NCBI RefSeq assembly: GCF_001420995.1
Contig: NZ_CP012184.1
Coordinates: 976,501 to 1,040,500, forward strand
Direction of reading: 5' to 3'
From: Pseudonocardia sp. EC080619-01
GTDB taxonomy: Bacteria; Actinomycetota; Actinomycetes; Mycobacteriales; Pseudonocardiaceae
DNA length: 64,000 bases
Part shown: one piece after another, positions 55,460 to 63,312 of the stretch
Numbering within the stretch: position 1 is the stretch's first letter
Layout: the number at the start of each line of letters is the position of its first letter
Program-made: the position numbers and the translations under genes
The notes under the pieces: generated by a model
What the model was told of the DNA's origin: nothing
What the model saw: only the letters and a program-made list of their open reading frames with translations
Database searches by the model: none

Positions 55460-56260
55460 TCAGGCGACGTCGGTGCGGCCGGCGAAGTCCTCCGGCAGCA
55501 GTTCGGAGATCCGCGCCGCGACGTGCACGACGGCGGCCGCGTGGGTGCGGGCCAGGACGCGGGCGCCGACCCGCGACGCGGACACGGTGATGTTGACGGC
55601 GCCGACGGGCGCTCCGGAGGGGACGCGGATCGCGGCGGCCAGCGACCGGTGCTCGACCGTCGTCTGCTGGTCGTTGAGCGCCCAGCCCCGGCGCCGGGTC
55701 CGGTCCAGGTCGCTCCGGATCGCCTCGGGGGTGGTGGCGGTGCGCGGCGTCAGGGCGGGGAGCTCGGACCGGGCGAGCACCTCGTCGCACGTCCCGGCCG
55801 GGGCGGCGGCGAGCATGGCCCGGCCCAGCGAACCGGCGTGGATCGGCACCCGGTGACCGATGTAGACCGGGTTCGGGGGGAACTGGCGGGAGGGGACGCG
55901 CCCGACGATGACCGCGTCGGTCCCGTGCGGGACGGCGAGCTGCGCGGTCTCCCCCGTGACGTCCCGCAGCTCCACGAGCAGCGGTTCGGCGACCTCGGGC
56001 AGGGCCATCGTCGCCGTCGTCGCGAGCCCGACGGTGATGGCCGTGGGGCCGAGGCGGTAGCCGCGCCCGTCACCGACGCGGACCAGGAACCCCGCCTCGC
56101 ACAAGGTGTGGCCCAGCCGCAGCGCACCGGCCTTGCTGACGTCGACGTGGTCGGCGATGTCCTGCAACGACATCTCCGGTCGTGCCGGTCCGAACGCGGT
56201 GAGCACGCGGAGCCCACGCGCGAGTGACTCGATGGTGTAGTCGCCACGGTGCGACGGCAT
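55460..56260 (-). CDS. IclR-family regulator
   Basis: 266 residues. HTH: YTIESLARGLRVLTAFGPAR, then MSLQDIADHVDVSKAGALRL. Effector domain: LLVELRDVTGETAQLAVPHG, IHAGSLGRAMLAA and LNDQQTTVEHRSLAAAIRVP, as in Pca/Pob-type regulators that sense aromatic acids. AAGGAGG lies 6 nt before the ATG. It is divergent from an esterase + EthD pair, and a 17-bp palindrome in the gap is its probable site. Confidence 0.92.
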   Translation of the reverse strand: MPSHRGDYTIESLARGLRVLTAFGPARPEMSLQDIADHVDVSKAGALRLGHTLCEAGFLVRVGDGRGYRLGPTAITVGLATTATMALPEVAEPLLVELRDVTGETAQLAVPHGTDAVIVGRVPSRQFPPNPVYIGHRVPIHAGSLGRAMLAAAPAGTCDEVLARSELPALTPRTATTPEAIRSDLDRTRRRGWALNDQQTTVEHRSLAAAIRVPSGAPVGAVNITVSASRVGARVLARTHAAAVVHVAARISELLPEDFAGRTDVA

Positions 56261-56333
56261 CCGATCCTCCTTCCCGGCGACGGCGCCGGTCCTCGGAGGA
56301 CCGTAGATCGGCTCGCGCCGTCTCCGTGACACC

Positions 56334-56350
56334 GTTTCGCACAGCGAAAC
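56334..56350. promoter_or_regulatory. Probable IclR operator
   Basis: GTTTCGC-ACA-GCGAAAC is a perfect 7-3-7 palindrome in the divergent IclR/esterase gap, about 40 bp before the esterase start, near its -35 region. IclR-family operators are commonly palindromes of this size next to the regulator gene. Confidence 0.65.
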
Positions 56351-56391
56351 GCACGTGAACGGGCACCGGGGCGGTCCGTAGAACCGCAGGC

Positions 56392-57318
56392 GTGAGCCGA
56401 CACCTCGATCCGGACGCCGCCCGGTTGCTGGCGCGCCGCAACGGGCCGCCGCTGCACACCCTGACCCCCGAGCAGGCGCGATCGACCCGGTCGGCACGGA
56501 CCCCCGCCGACCGGGACGACGACGTCGGCACGGTCGAGGAGCTCACGCTCCCGCTGTCCGGCCGCGCACCGGCCGCGCGCCGCTACCTGCCCGGGGGCGC
56601 GGCGCCGCCCGGGACGGTCGTCTTCTTCCACGGTGGCGGGTTCGTCACCGGTGATCTCGACAGCCACGACCGTCAGGCGCGCATGCTCTGCACCCGCACC
56701 GGGTGGGCGGTGGTCTCGATCGACTACCGCCTCGCCCCCGAGCACCCGTTCCCCGCCGCCGTCGACGACGCCGTCGAGTCCGTCGCGCGGATCGCACGGG
56801 ACGCGGGGCCGGTCGCCGTCGCGGGCAGCAGCGCCGGGGGCAACCTCGCCGCGGGCGCCGCCCGCGCCCTGGCGGGCACGCCCGGGGCCCCGGTGGCCCA
56901 GCTGCTCGTCCAGCCCCTGCTCACCGACGATCCCGGCCTGCCGGCCCGCCGGGACAACGCCGCCGCACCCGGCCTGGACGACGCCACCCTCCGCTGGTAC
57001 CTCCGGCACTACCTGGGACCGCGTCCCGGCGCCCGGCGCGACCCGCGCTTCGACCTGCTGGCCGAACCCCCGCCGGACGGTCTCGCACCCGCGGTCGTCG
57101 CCGTCGGCGGTGTCGACCCCCTCCGCGACGACGGATGGTCCTACGCCCGCGCGCTCGCGACGGCGGGCGTCGAGGTCGTGCTGCACGACCACCCGCGACT
57201 GCCCCATGGTCTCTGGGGCATGGCCGGCGACGTCCCGGCGGCCGACCGGGCCGCGGCCGCCTTCTGCGACGCCTTCACCCGGCTCCTGCACCGTTCCACC
57301 GACACCGAGGAACACTGA
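56392..57318 (+). CDS. HSL-type alpha/beta-hydrolase (esterase)
   Basis: 308 residues from GTG 56392. The oxyanion motif HGGGF is in TVVFFHGGGFVTGDL; the nucleophile is in VAGSSAGGNLAAG; the acid is in VAVGGVDPLRDDGW; and the histidine is in HPRLPHGLWGM. These define the hormone-sensitive-lipase group of carboxylesterases. A TAGAAC box 7 nt upstream suggests a leaderless start, though the last -10 base deviates. It probably hydrolyses an ester or lactone feeding the neighbouring catabolic genes, under IclR control. Confidence 0.9.
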   Translation: MSRHLDPDAARLLARRNGPPLHTLTPEQARSTRSARTPADRDDDVGTVEELTLPLSGRAPAARRYLPGGAAPPGTVVFFHGGGFVTGDLDSHDRQARMLCTRTGWAVVSIDYRLAPEHPFPAAVDDAVESVARIARDAGPVAVAGSSAGGNLAAGAARALAGTPGAPVAQLLVQPLLTDDPGLPARRDNAAAPGLDDATLRWYLRHYLGPRPGARRDPRFDLLAEPPPDGLAPAVVAVGGVDPLRDDGWSYARALATAGVEVVLHDHPRLPHGLWGMAGDVPAADRAAAAFCDAFTRLLHRSTDTEEH

Positions 57319-57662
57319 TGATCGTCCTGGTCAGCCTGCTCCGGCGCCTGCCGGAGCTCACCGCGGCGCAGTTCACCGCGCACCACCGCGAGCACCATGC
57401 GCCGCTGTTCGCGTCCGTGGACGAGGTGCGCCGGCTCGTGCGCCGGTACACCGTGGAGTCCCCGGCCGCGGTCGGGGACCTCGCAGCTCCGCAGGTCGAC
57501 GCCGTCGTCCGGCAGTGGTTCGACGACGTCGAGGCGATCCACGAGCTGCTCGCCTCCGACGGGTACCGGACCGTGGTGCTGCCGGACGAACGACGCTTCA
57601 TCGACCACGCCTCCAGCACCTTCTACGTGACCACGGAGCTGGACGTGCCGATCACACCCTGA
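57318..57662 (+). CDS. EthD-domain protein
   Basis: 114 residues, ATG overlapping the esterase stop (TGATG). VSLLRRLPELTAAQFTAHHR, then EHHAPLFASVDEVRRLVRRY and FIDHASSTFYVTTEL are the EthD/DUF4286-like dimeric ferredoxin-fold features. Such proteins assist cytochrome P450 or other oxidative systems and some are decarboxylases or cyclases. Its role here is unknown. Confidence 0.82.
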   Translation: MIVLVSLLRRLPELTAAQFTAHHREHHAPLFASVDEVRRLVRRYTVESPAAVGDLAAPQVDAVVRQWFDDVEAIHELLASDGYRTVVLPDERRFIDHASSTFYVTTELDVPITP

Positions 57663-57792
57663 GCTCGATCTCGTGGTCGGATCGACCGTCCGTCCACGCC
57701 CCCCGGGGGCTCATGGCACTCGTCACGCCGGGGGCGGCGCACCTTGCGACTCGTCCGCGGTGCCGCCCGCCGCAGGGCATGCACCGGGCCCC

Positions 57793-58170
57793 TCAGCGAT
57801 CCCGAGGTTCCCAGGCCACCGCCAGCGAGCCGCCCACGAGCCCACACGCCGTCCCGAGCAGAAGACCGCCGAGGCTCGGGGTGAGCAGCGACGCCACCGC
57901 CAGCAGCAGGCCGGCCACCCCGCACGGCACAGTGTGCCGCGGGCTCACCACGAGGGTGACAGCGCAGCCGAGGAGCAGTACGCCGACCAGGAGTCCGGTC
58001 AGTCCTCCGGCGCCGGGGGCCACGAGCACCGTCAGCCGGCTCGAAGGGAGCAGGAGCACTGCCGCCCCGGAGACGGCCAGCAACACCACCGCCGCCACCG
58101 GCCGCCCGCGCAGAGCCGTGCCCCGGGTGGCGCGCCGGAACATCCCGGGCACCGGGGTGCGTCCCGCCAT
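57793..58170 (-). CDS. DUF6114-like membrane protein
   Basis: 125 residues with four hydrophobic segments (VAAVVLLAVSGAAVLLLPSS, LVGVLLLGCAVTLVV, GVAGLLLAVASLLTPSLGGL and GLLLGTACGLVGGSLAVAWE). The size, topology and position directly after a DUF6230-type gene match DUF6114, a family paired with DUF6230 in streptomycetes and relatives. Start overlaps the upstream stop as TGATG. Function unknown; perhaps membrane partner of the secreted DUF6230 protein. Confidence 0.65.
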   Translation of the reverse strand: MAGRTPVPGMFRRATRGTALRGRPVAAVVLLAVSGAAVLLLPSSRLTVLVAPGAGGLTGLLVGVLLLGCAVTLVVSPRHTVPCGVAGLLLAVASLLTPSLGGLLLGTACGLVGGSLAVAWEPRDR

Positions 58171-58811
58171 CAGAAGCACTCCGCGACGTCGTCGCCGATC
58201 CGCAGGTCCAACCCGGACAGACCCAGGTCCGCGACGCTCGCCCACCGCACGGTGGCCGCCAGGTCCAGCTGGAGCCCTTCCGCCAGGATCGGCAGGTTCC
58301 CCGGTGCCGCGACATCCAGCGGGATCCCCTCCGGCGTCTGCTGCTCCCGGTTGAGCAGCAGACGCTGACCGAGCGCCCCGAGCCCGTCGACGCTCTCGAT
58401 CGCGAACTGCACGTCGCCCGCCCGGATCTCCTCCGCGTCGGGCGGAGTGTCGAGCCGCAGCACCCAGGTCCCCACCGGCGTCGGGACCGCACCCGAGGCG
58501 CACAGCCCGCGCACCCGCACGTCCCCGAGCCCGACGACCACCACCGGCTGCCTGTCCCCGTCCGCGTCCTGGACGAACTGCGGGAACACCCCGGTCGCCA
58601 CGGCGCCGAGCTCCGCAGCGGTGATCTTCACATGCTGGCGGCCGTCCGCGGCCAGCGCGACGGGAAGCCCTCCCGTCGCCGCAGCCACGAGCATCGCCAG
58701 CACGACACCGGACGACAGCGCGAGGACCACACCGAAGCGCCTCCACCTGATCCGGGCGGGTCCACGTGCCGCCTCGGCACGGTGCCTGCCCCTACTCGCC
58801 GTCGAGTCCAC
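58170..58811 (-). CDS. DUF6230-like exported protein
   Basis: 213 residues from GTG 58811. An Arg-rich start and one hydrophobic segment (FGVVLALSSGVVLAMLVAAA) anchor or export it. The rest is a beta-rich domain (HVKITAAELGAVATGVFPQF, VGLGDVRVRGLCASGAVPTP, then a C-terminal IGDDVAECF) with two cysteines. This resembles DUF6230, sometimes labelled cholesterol-esterase-like although no catalytic motif is seen. It is divergent from a MerR regulator, which may control it. Confidence 0.65.
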   Translation of the reverse strand: MDSTASRGRHRAEAARGPARIRWRRFGVVLALSSGVVLAMLVAAATGGLPVALAADGRQHVKITAAELGAVATGVFPQFVQDADGDRQPVVVVGLGDVRVRGLCASGAVPTPVGTWVLRLDTPPDAEEIRAGDVQFAIESVDGLGALGQRLLLNREQQTPEGIPLDVAAPGNLPILAEGLQLDLAATVRWASVADLGLSGLDLRIGDDVAECF

Positions 58812-58863
58812 ACCATGTGCAACTGTGCCAATGAACTATGGCAACGTCGCCCGGCCGTCGTTC

Positions 58864-58899
58864 ACTCTATCGAGTCTCCTGCACGCACTGCGCGACAAT
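58864..58899 (+). promoter_or_regulatory. Divergent promoter region of the MerR and DUF6230 genes
   Basis: ACTC-TATC-GAGT (58864-58875) is an inverted repeat, and TAGAGT (minus strand, 58863-58868) is a TANNNT box for the DUF6230 side. GACAAT (58894-58899) followed by 6 nt and ATG 58906 would give a leaderless MerR transcript, although its first base deviates from TANNNT. Confidence 0.35.
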
Positions 58900-58905
58900 C
58901 ACCCG

Positions 58906-59715
58906 ATGGCCCCGATGCCACCCCCCGCTCCGGAACCGCGCCCCTCACCACACGGCGCCGACACCGATTACCGGATCGACGACCTCGCCCGCGCCGCCGG
59001 GATGACCGTGCGCAACGTGCGCTCCTACCAGGAGCGTGGGCTCCTGCACCCTCCACGCCGCGACGGCCGCCGGGCGCTCTACGACGACACCCACCTGGGC
59101 AGGCTGCGGATCATCGGCAGGCTCCTGGACCGCGGCTACACCACCGTCACCATCGCCGAGCTGCTCGCCGAGTGGGAACGCGGCCGCGACCTCGGCGTCG
59201 TCCTCGGCCTGGAGACCGCCGTGAGCGCCCTGTGGCCGCCCCGCCCGGCCACCCCGACCACACCCGAGGCGCTGACCGCGCTCTTCCCGGGGGCCGACGT
59301 CGACGCCCTGGTGGCCGCCGGGCTGGTGCACCACCACCGCGGCACCCACACCGCGCCCAGTCAGCAGATCCTCGCCGCCGCAGCCGACCTCGTCCGAGCA
59401 GGCGTGCCGAGCGAGGTCGTCCTCGACCTCGCCCGGCGCACCACCACCGCCCTCGACGGGATGGCTCGTGATCTGCTCGACGCGGTCGTGACCCACCTCG
59501 TCGACGGCGGCTCGGCCGTGGTCCACCCCGATGACGCCCTCCCCGACGACTCGGCCGCCGACCGCGCCGCCACCGCACTCCGCAGCCTCACCCCGGCCCT
59601 GACCACGGGCATCGCGGAGCTCCTCGCCGCGACACTCGAGCGTCACAGCGTCGCCGTACTCGACGCTCGCGCCGGGCTCGTCCTCGGCGAGCACCCGAGC
59701 ACGCCATCCGTCTGA
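58906..59715 (+). CDS. MerR-family transcriptional regulator
   Basis: 269 residues. The winged HTH lies at residues ~20-90: YRIDDLARAAGMTVRNVRSY, then QERGLLHPPRRDGRRALYDD and LGRLRIIGRLLDRGYTTVTI. The ~170-residue C-terminal part is helical and longer than in metal-sensing MerR proteins. It has no cysteine cluster, so an organic ligand or no ligand is more likely. ATG 58906 (MAPMPP) is preferred; ATG 58915 is an alternative. Confidence 0.85.
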   Translation: MAPMPPPAPEPRPSPHGADTDYRIDDLARAAGMTVRNVRSYQERGLLHPPRRDGRRALYDDTHLGRLRIIGRLLDRGYTTVTIAELLAEWERGRDLGVVLGLETAVSALWPPRPATPTTPEALTALFPGADVDALVAAGLVHHHRGTHTAPSQQILAAAADLVRAGVPSEVVLDLARRTTTALDGMARDLLDAVVTHLVDGGSAVVHPDDALPDDSAADRAATALRSLTPALTTGIAELLAATLERHSVAVLDARAGLVLGEHPSTPSV

Positions 59716-60076
59716 CGCCCCGACACGTGCGGCCGGGCCGACGGCCCCGGTAATCACCGCAGCCCGCGTTCCTGCCGCCACCAGGTCGGTTCGGGACTCC
59801 ACCGCCGGGTGCCGGGAACACCCGGCGCCGGTCCCGCCGGGCAGATCCACCAGCGAGCCGCTGACCTGCCGAACCTCGCCGGTGGCCGGCCCCGCGCACC
59901 CGGTGTCGGCCGCGGCCACCGTCCTGCTCCGGCCACCTCGTACGGCGCCGTCCCGCGGGCACATCGTGATCTGCGTCCCGTCAGGGTAGATTTGCCTAAC
60001 CTGACCCGTAGTGTCCGATCAGTCCGGATCTGATCGCAGTCCGTTGCGTCTCATCCCACTCCCCGAAAGGACGGTC
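59716..60076. other. 361-bp intergenic region upstream of the iron-uptake operon
   Basis: No credible gene; frames here are Arg/Gly-rich shadows. It contains a possible weak hairpin (CCGGGCC-GAC-GGCCCCGG, 59733-59750) behind the MerR gene and, at its right end, an IdeR-type box with a TAGTGT -10 element (60009-60014). Confidence 0.6.
59986..60004 (+). promoter_or_regulatory. IdeR/DmdR (DtxR-family) iron box
   Basis: GTAGATTTGCCTAACCTGA matches the 19-bp consensus TTAGGTTAGSCTAACCTAA at 15 positions, with the right half nearly perfect. It lies 4 bp upstream of the TAGTGT -10 box, where iron-loaded IdeR would block the promoter of the siderophore-uptake operon. Confidence 0.75.
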
Positions 60077-61120
60077 ATGGCCTTCACCGTGCCCCGCCGC
60101 AGCCGGTGGTCCGTGGTTCCTGCCATCGCGCTCGCAGCCCTCCTCGCGCTCGCCGGCTGCGCGACACCTTCCGACGACGGTGACGCCGCGAGCCCCGGTG
60201 CCACCGCGCTTCCGCCCGCCGAGGGAGCCACGCAGTACCCGCTGACGCTCACCACGTGGGCGGGCGAGACGGTGCTCGAGCAGCGGCCCGAGCGGATCGC
60301 CGTGATCGGCTTCTCGCCGAACATGGACGCGCTGGAGGCCCTGGGCGTCACCCCCGTCTACACGATGGCCGAAGAGAGCGAGTGGCCGTGGCGGAGCCAG
60401 GAGTGGTTGTCGGGAGTCGAGTTCCGCGACACCGTCACCCGGCGCGATCCGATCAACTTCGAGGGGATCGCCTCGACCCGACCGGATCTGATCGTGGCGA
60501 CCAACTGGGTCCAGGACGAGCCCACCTTCGAGCGGCTCAGCTCGATCGCCCCGGTGCTGGAGAACCCGACCCAGGTCAAGGGTGATCAGATCAGCTGGCA
60601 GGACACCCAGCGGATGATCGGCGAGGCGCTGGACCTGAGCGCCGCGTCCGACACCGCGGTCACCGAGGCCGAGCAGGCCATCGACCGGGTCGCGCAGGAG
60701 AACCCGGACTACGCGGACCGGACGATCACGATCGCCACCGACTACACCCAGAGCGGTATCGACTACTACACCGCCGCCGGCGGGACCGCCGAGGCCGCGA
60801 CGCGCCGGATGGGGTTCACGCCGAATCCGCTGGCCGAGAACTTCACCGCCGACGCCGGCGTCGCCGACGAGCAGATCGGCCAGCTCGACGCCGACGTACT
60901 CGTCGTGTTCTACACCGACCCCGCCTCGAAGACCGCGCGCGAGGCCACCCCGCTGTTCCAGTCGCTGCCCCCCGTCGCCGAGGGCCGCTACCTCGGCATC
61001 ACCATCGACGACCCGGACAGCGCCATGACCTGGGTGCTGCGCCGCGGCGCCAGCGTGACCAGCCTGCCGTGGACCGTCCAGCGGCTGTCCGAGCGGATCA
61101 ACGCGCTGGGCACCGCCTGA
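60077..61120 (+). CDS. Ferric-siderophore ABC transporter, substrate-binding lipoprotein
   Basis: 347 residues. GAAAGGA precedes the ATG. The signal peptide ends in a lipobox (ALLALAGCATP), so the protein is membrane-anchored. RPERIAVIGFSPNMDALEAL, then GVTPVYTM and EGIASTRPDLIVATNWVQDE are FepB/FecB-type motifs of class III binding proteins. It binds a ferric siderophore outside the membrane and delivers it to the two permeases encoded next. Iron repression through the upstream box is expected. Confidence 0.9.
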   Translation: MAFTVPRRSRWSVVPAIALAALLALAGCATPSDDGDAASPGATALPPAEGATQYPLTLTTWAGETVLEQRPERIAVIGFSPNMDALEALGVTPVYTMAEESEWPWRSQEWLSGVEFRDTVTRRDPINFEGIASTRPDLIVATNWVQDEPTFERLSSIAPVLENPTQVKGDQISWQDTQRMIGEALDLSAASDTAVTEAEQAIDRVAQENPDYADRTITIATDYTQSGIDYYTAAGGTAEAATRRMGFTPNPLAENFTADAGVADEQIGQLDADVLVVFYTDPASKTAREATPLFQSLPPVAEGRYLGITIDDPDSAMTWVLRRGASVTSLPWTVQRLSERINALGTA

Positions 61121-61150
61121 CGGTGTGCACGTGATCGGAACGGGCGCGAC

Positions 61151-62224
61151 ATGAACGACGCACCGCGAGCCGGCGTCGCGACCGCACGGCGCACCGGGCG
61201 GGGGGACTCCCCCGCCCGGTCGTCGTCGCTGTACCGGCGCCGCGCACTCGGGCTGGCCACGATCCTCACGGCGCTGATGGCGGCGGTGATCCTGAGCCTG
61301 GCGCACGGCGCGAACCCGCTCGGCTACGACCAGGTGTGGTCGGCGCTGTGGGGCCGGGACGGGTCGCAGGCGTCCATCATCGTCTGGACCGAGCGCTGGC
61401 CCCGCACGCTGCTCGGGATCGCCGTGGGCGCCGCGCTGGGCGTCGCCGGGGCGCTGATCCAGGCGCTGACCCGCAACCCGCTCGCCGAACCGGGGATCCT
61501 GGGCGTCAACGCGGGCGCCGGCTTCGCCGTGACCCTGGGCGCCGGGGTGTTCGGGCTGGCGGGCATCTCCCAGTACGTGTGGTTCGCCTTCCTCGGTGCC
61601 GCGATCACCACCGTCGTGGTGTTCGTCATCGGCTCCGCGGGCGGCGGGACGGCGTCGCCGGTCACCCTGGTCCTGGCCGGGGTGGCGCTCGGCGCGGTGC
61701 TCAACGGCTTCTCCACGTTCCTCACCCTGATCGACCCGGACACGTTCCGGTCGTTCCGCAACTGGGGCCTGGGGTCGCTGGCGCGGACCACGATGGAGGA
61801 CACGCTGCTCGTCGCGCCGTTCCTCCTGGTCGGCCTGATCGGCGCGCTGGCGCTGGCCGGGCCGCTGAACTCGATCGCCCTCGGTGACGACCTGGCGGCC
61901 TCGCTCGGCACCCGGGTGGGCCGCACCCGGGTGCTGGGCATCGGCGTCGTCACCCTGCTGGCGGGCGGCGCGACGGCGCTGACCGGCGGCATCGCGTTCC
62001 TCGGGCTGATGGTGCCGCACGTGGTGCGCTGGTTCGTCGGCCCGGACCAGCGGTGGATCATCGCCTACTCGGCGCTGGCCGCGCCGGTGCTCGTCCTGGT
62101 CGCCGACGTGCTGGGCCGGGTGCTCGTGCGCCCCAGCGAGATCGAGGTCGGGGTCGTCGCGGCGGTCATCGGCGCACCGGTGCTGATCGCGCTGGTCCGG
62201 CGGAGGGAGGCGAGCAGCCTGTGA
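61151..62224 (+). CDS. FecCD-family iron-siderophore permease, first subunit
   Basis: 357 residues with 9-10 hydrophobic segments. RWPRTLLGIAVGAALGVAGA, then LIQALTRNPLAEPGILGVNA with GAGFAV, and IAFLGLMVPHVVRWFVGPD (the ATPase-contact loop) are FecCD hallmarks. It starts 30 bp after the binding protein and overlaps the second permease by GTGA. The N-terminus is a ~30-residue Arg/Ser-rich cytoplasmic leader. Confidence 0.92.
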   Translation: MNDAPRAGVATARRTGRGDSPARSSSLYRRRALGLATILTALMAAVILSLAHGANPLGYDQVWSALWGRDGSQASIIVWTERWPRTLLGIAVGAALGVAGALIQALTRNPLAEPGILGVNAGAGFAVTLGAGVFGLAGISQYVWFAFLGAAITTVVVFVIGSAGGGTASPVTLVLAGVALGAVLNGFSTFLTLIDPDTFRSFRNWGLGSLARTTMEDTLLVAPFLLVGLIGALALAGPLNSIALGDDLAASLGTRVGRTRVLGIGVVTLLAGGATALTGGIAFLGLMVPHVVRWFVGPDQRWIIAYSALAAPVLVLVADVLGRVLVRPSEIEVGVVAAVIGAPVLIALVRRREASSL

Positions 62225-63312
62225 CGACCACACCGACCCGCCCCGACGAGCGGGTGGACTTCGGCTACACGACCCGCACGGTCCGTACCCGGTGGCTCTC
62301 CGGCCGCGTCGGCGTCCGGCTGCTGGCGGTCTCCGCGGCGGTACTCGCGGTCGCCGTGGCGGTCTCCGTCGTGTCGCTGGGGCTGGGCGACTTCCGGCTC
62401 GGCGTCGGCGAGGTCGTGCAGGCACTGCTCGGCGGCGGACGGGAGTTCCAGCGCATCATCGTGACCGAGTGGCGGCTGCCGGTGGTGCTCGCGGCGCTGG
62501 TGTTCGGTGCGCTGCTCGGCATCGGCGGGGCGATCTTCCAGTCGCTGACCCGCAACCCGCTGGGCTCCCCGGACGTGATCGGCTTCGACGCCGGCTCCTA
62601 CACCGGGGTCGTGCTGACCCTGCTGGTCGTCGGCGCGAGCAGCTACTGGAACGTCGCGTTCGCGGCGCTGGCCGGCGGTCTGCTCACCGCGTTCGCGGTG
62701 TACGTGCTGGCCTACCGCGGCGGCATCGCCGGGTTCCGCCTGATCATCGTCGGGATCGGGATCTCGGCGATGCTCACCTCGGTCAACTCCTACCTGGTCA
62801 CCCGCGCCGACATCGACGACGCGATGGTCGTCGGGTTCTGGGCGGCCGGCTCGATCGCCGACGTGACCTGGACGCCGATGCTGCCCTCGCTGGGGATCGC
62901 CGCGGTGATCGTCGTCGCGACCGTGCTGCTGTCCCCGGCGCTGCGCCGCCTCGAGCTCGGCGACGACGCCGCCGTCACCCAGGGCACCCGGGTCGGCGCG
63001 GCCCGGCTCGGGCTGCTCGTCGTGGGCGTGTCGACCACCGCGCTGGTGACCGCGGCGGCCGGCCCGATCGGGTTCGTCGCGCTCGCCGCCCCGCAGCTGG
63101 CCCGGCGGCTCACCCGCTCCCCCGGGGTCAGCACCGCGGCCTCCGCCGCGATGGGCGCGGCGCTGCTCGCCTCGGCGCACCTGCTGAGCCTGGCGATCGC
63201 CGAGGTGTACCGGGCCATCCCGGTCGGGCTGATCACCGTCTGCCTCGGCGGCTGCTACCTGATCTGGCTGCTCGTCCGCGAGGCACGGCGGCAGTACGGA
63301 ACGTTCGCATGA
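62221..63312 (+). CDS. FecCD-family iron-siderophore permease, second subunit
   Basis: 363 residues from GTG 62221. EWRLPVVLAALVFGALLGIG, then GAIFQSLTRNPLGSPDVIGF with DAGSYTG, and AGPIGFVALAAPQLARRLTR match the FepG-type partner. It forms the heterodimeric channel with the preceding permease. Overlaps on both sides indicate strict co-translation. Confidence 0.92.
   Translation: MTTTPTRPDERVDFGYTTRTVRTRWLSGRVGVRLLAVSAAVLAVAVAVSVVSLGLGDFRLGVGEVVQALLGGGREFQRIIVTEWRLPVVLAALVFGALLGIGGAIFQSLTRNPLGSPDVIGFDAGSYTGVVLTLLVVGASSYWNVAFAALAGGLLTAFAVYVLAYRGGIAGFRLIIVGIGISAMLTSVNSYLVTRADIDDAMVVGFWAAGSIADVTWTPMLPSLGIAAVIVVATVLLSPALRRLELGDDAAVTQGTRVGAARLGLLVVGVSTTALVTAAAGPIGFVALAAPQLARRLTRSPGVSTAASAAMGAALLASAHLLSLAIAEVYRAIPVGLITVCLGGCYLIWLLVREARRQYGTFA

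Noticed and set aside
59588-59964. Arg/Gly-rich minus-strand frames before the iron operon
   Set aside because: No hydrophobic core, no ribosome site, and they overlap the end of the MerR gene.
59996-62425. 809-residue minus-strand open frame over the iron-uptake genes
   Set aside because: Antisense to genes with intact lipobox and FecCD motifs; composition is that of a shadow frame.
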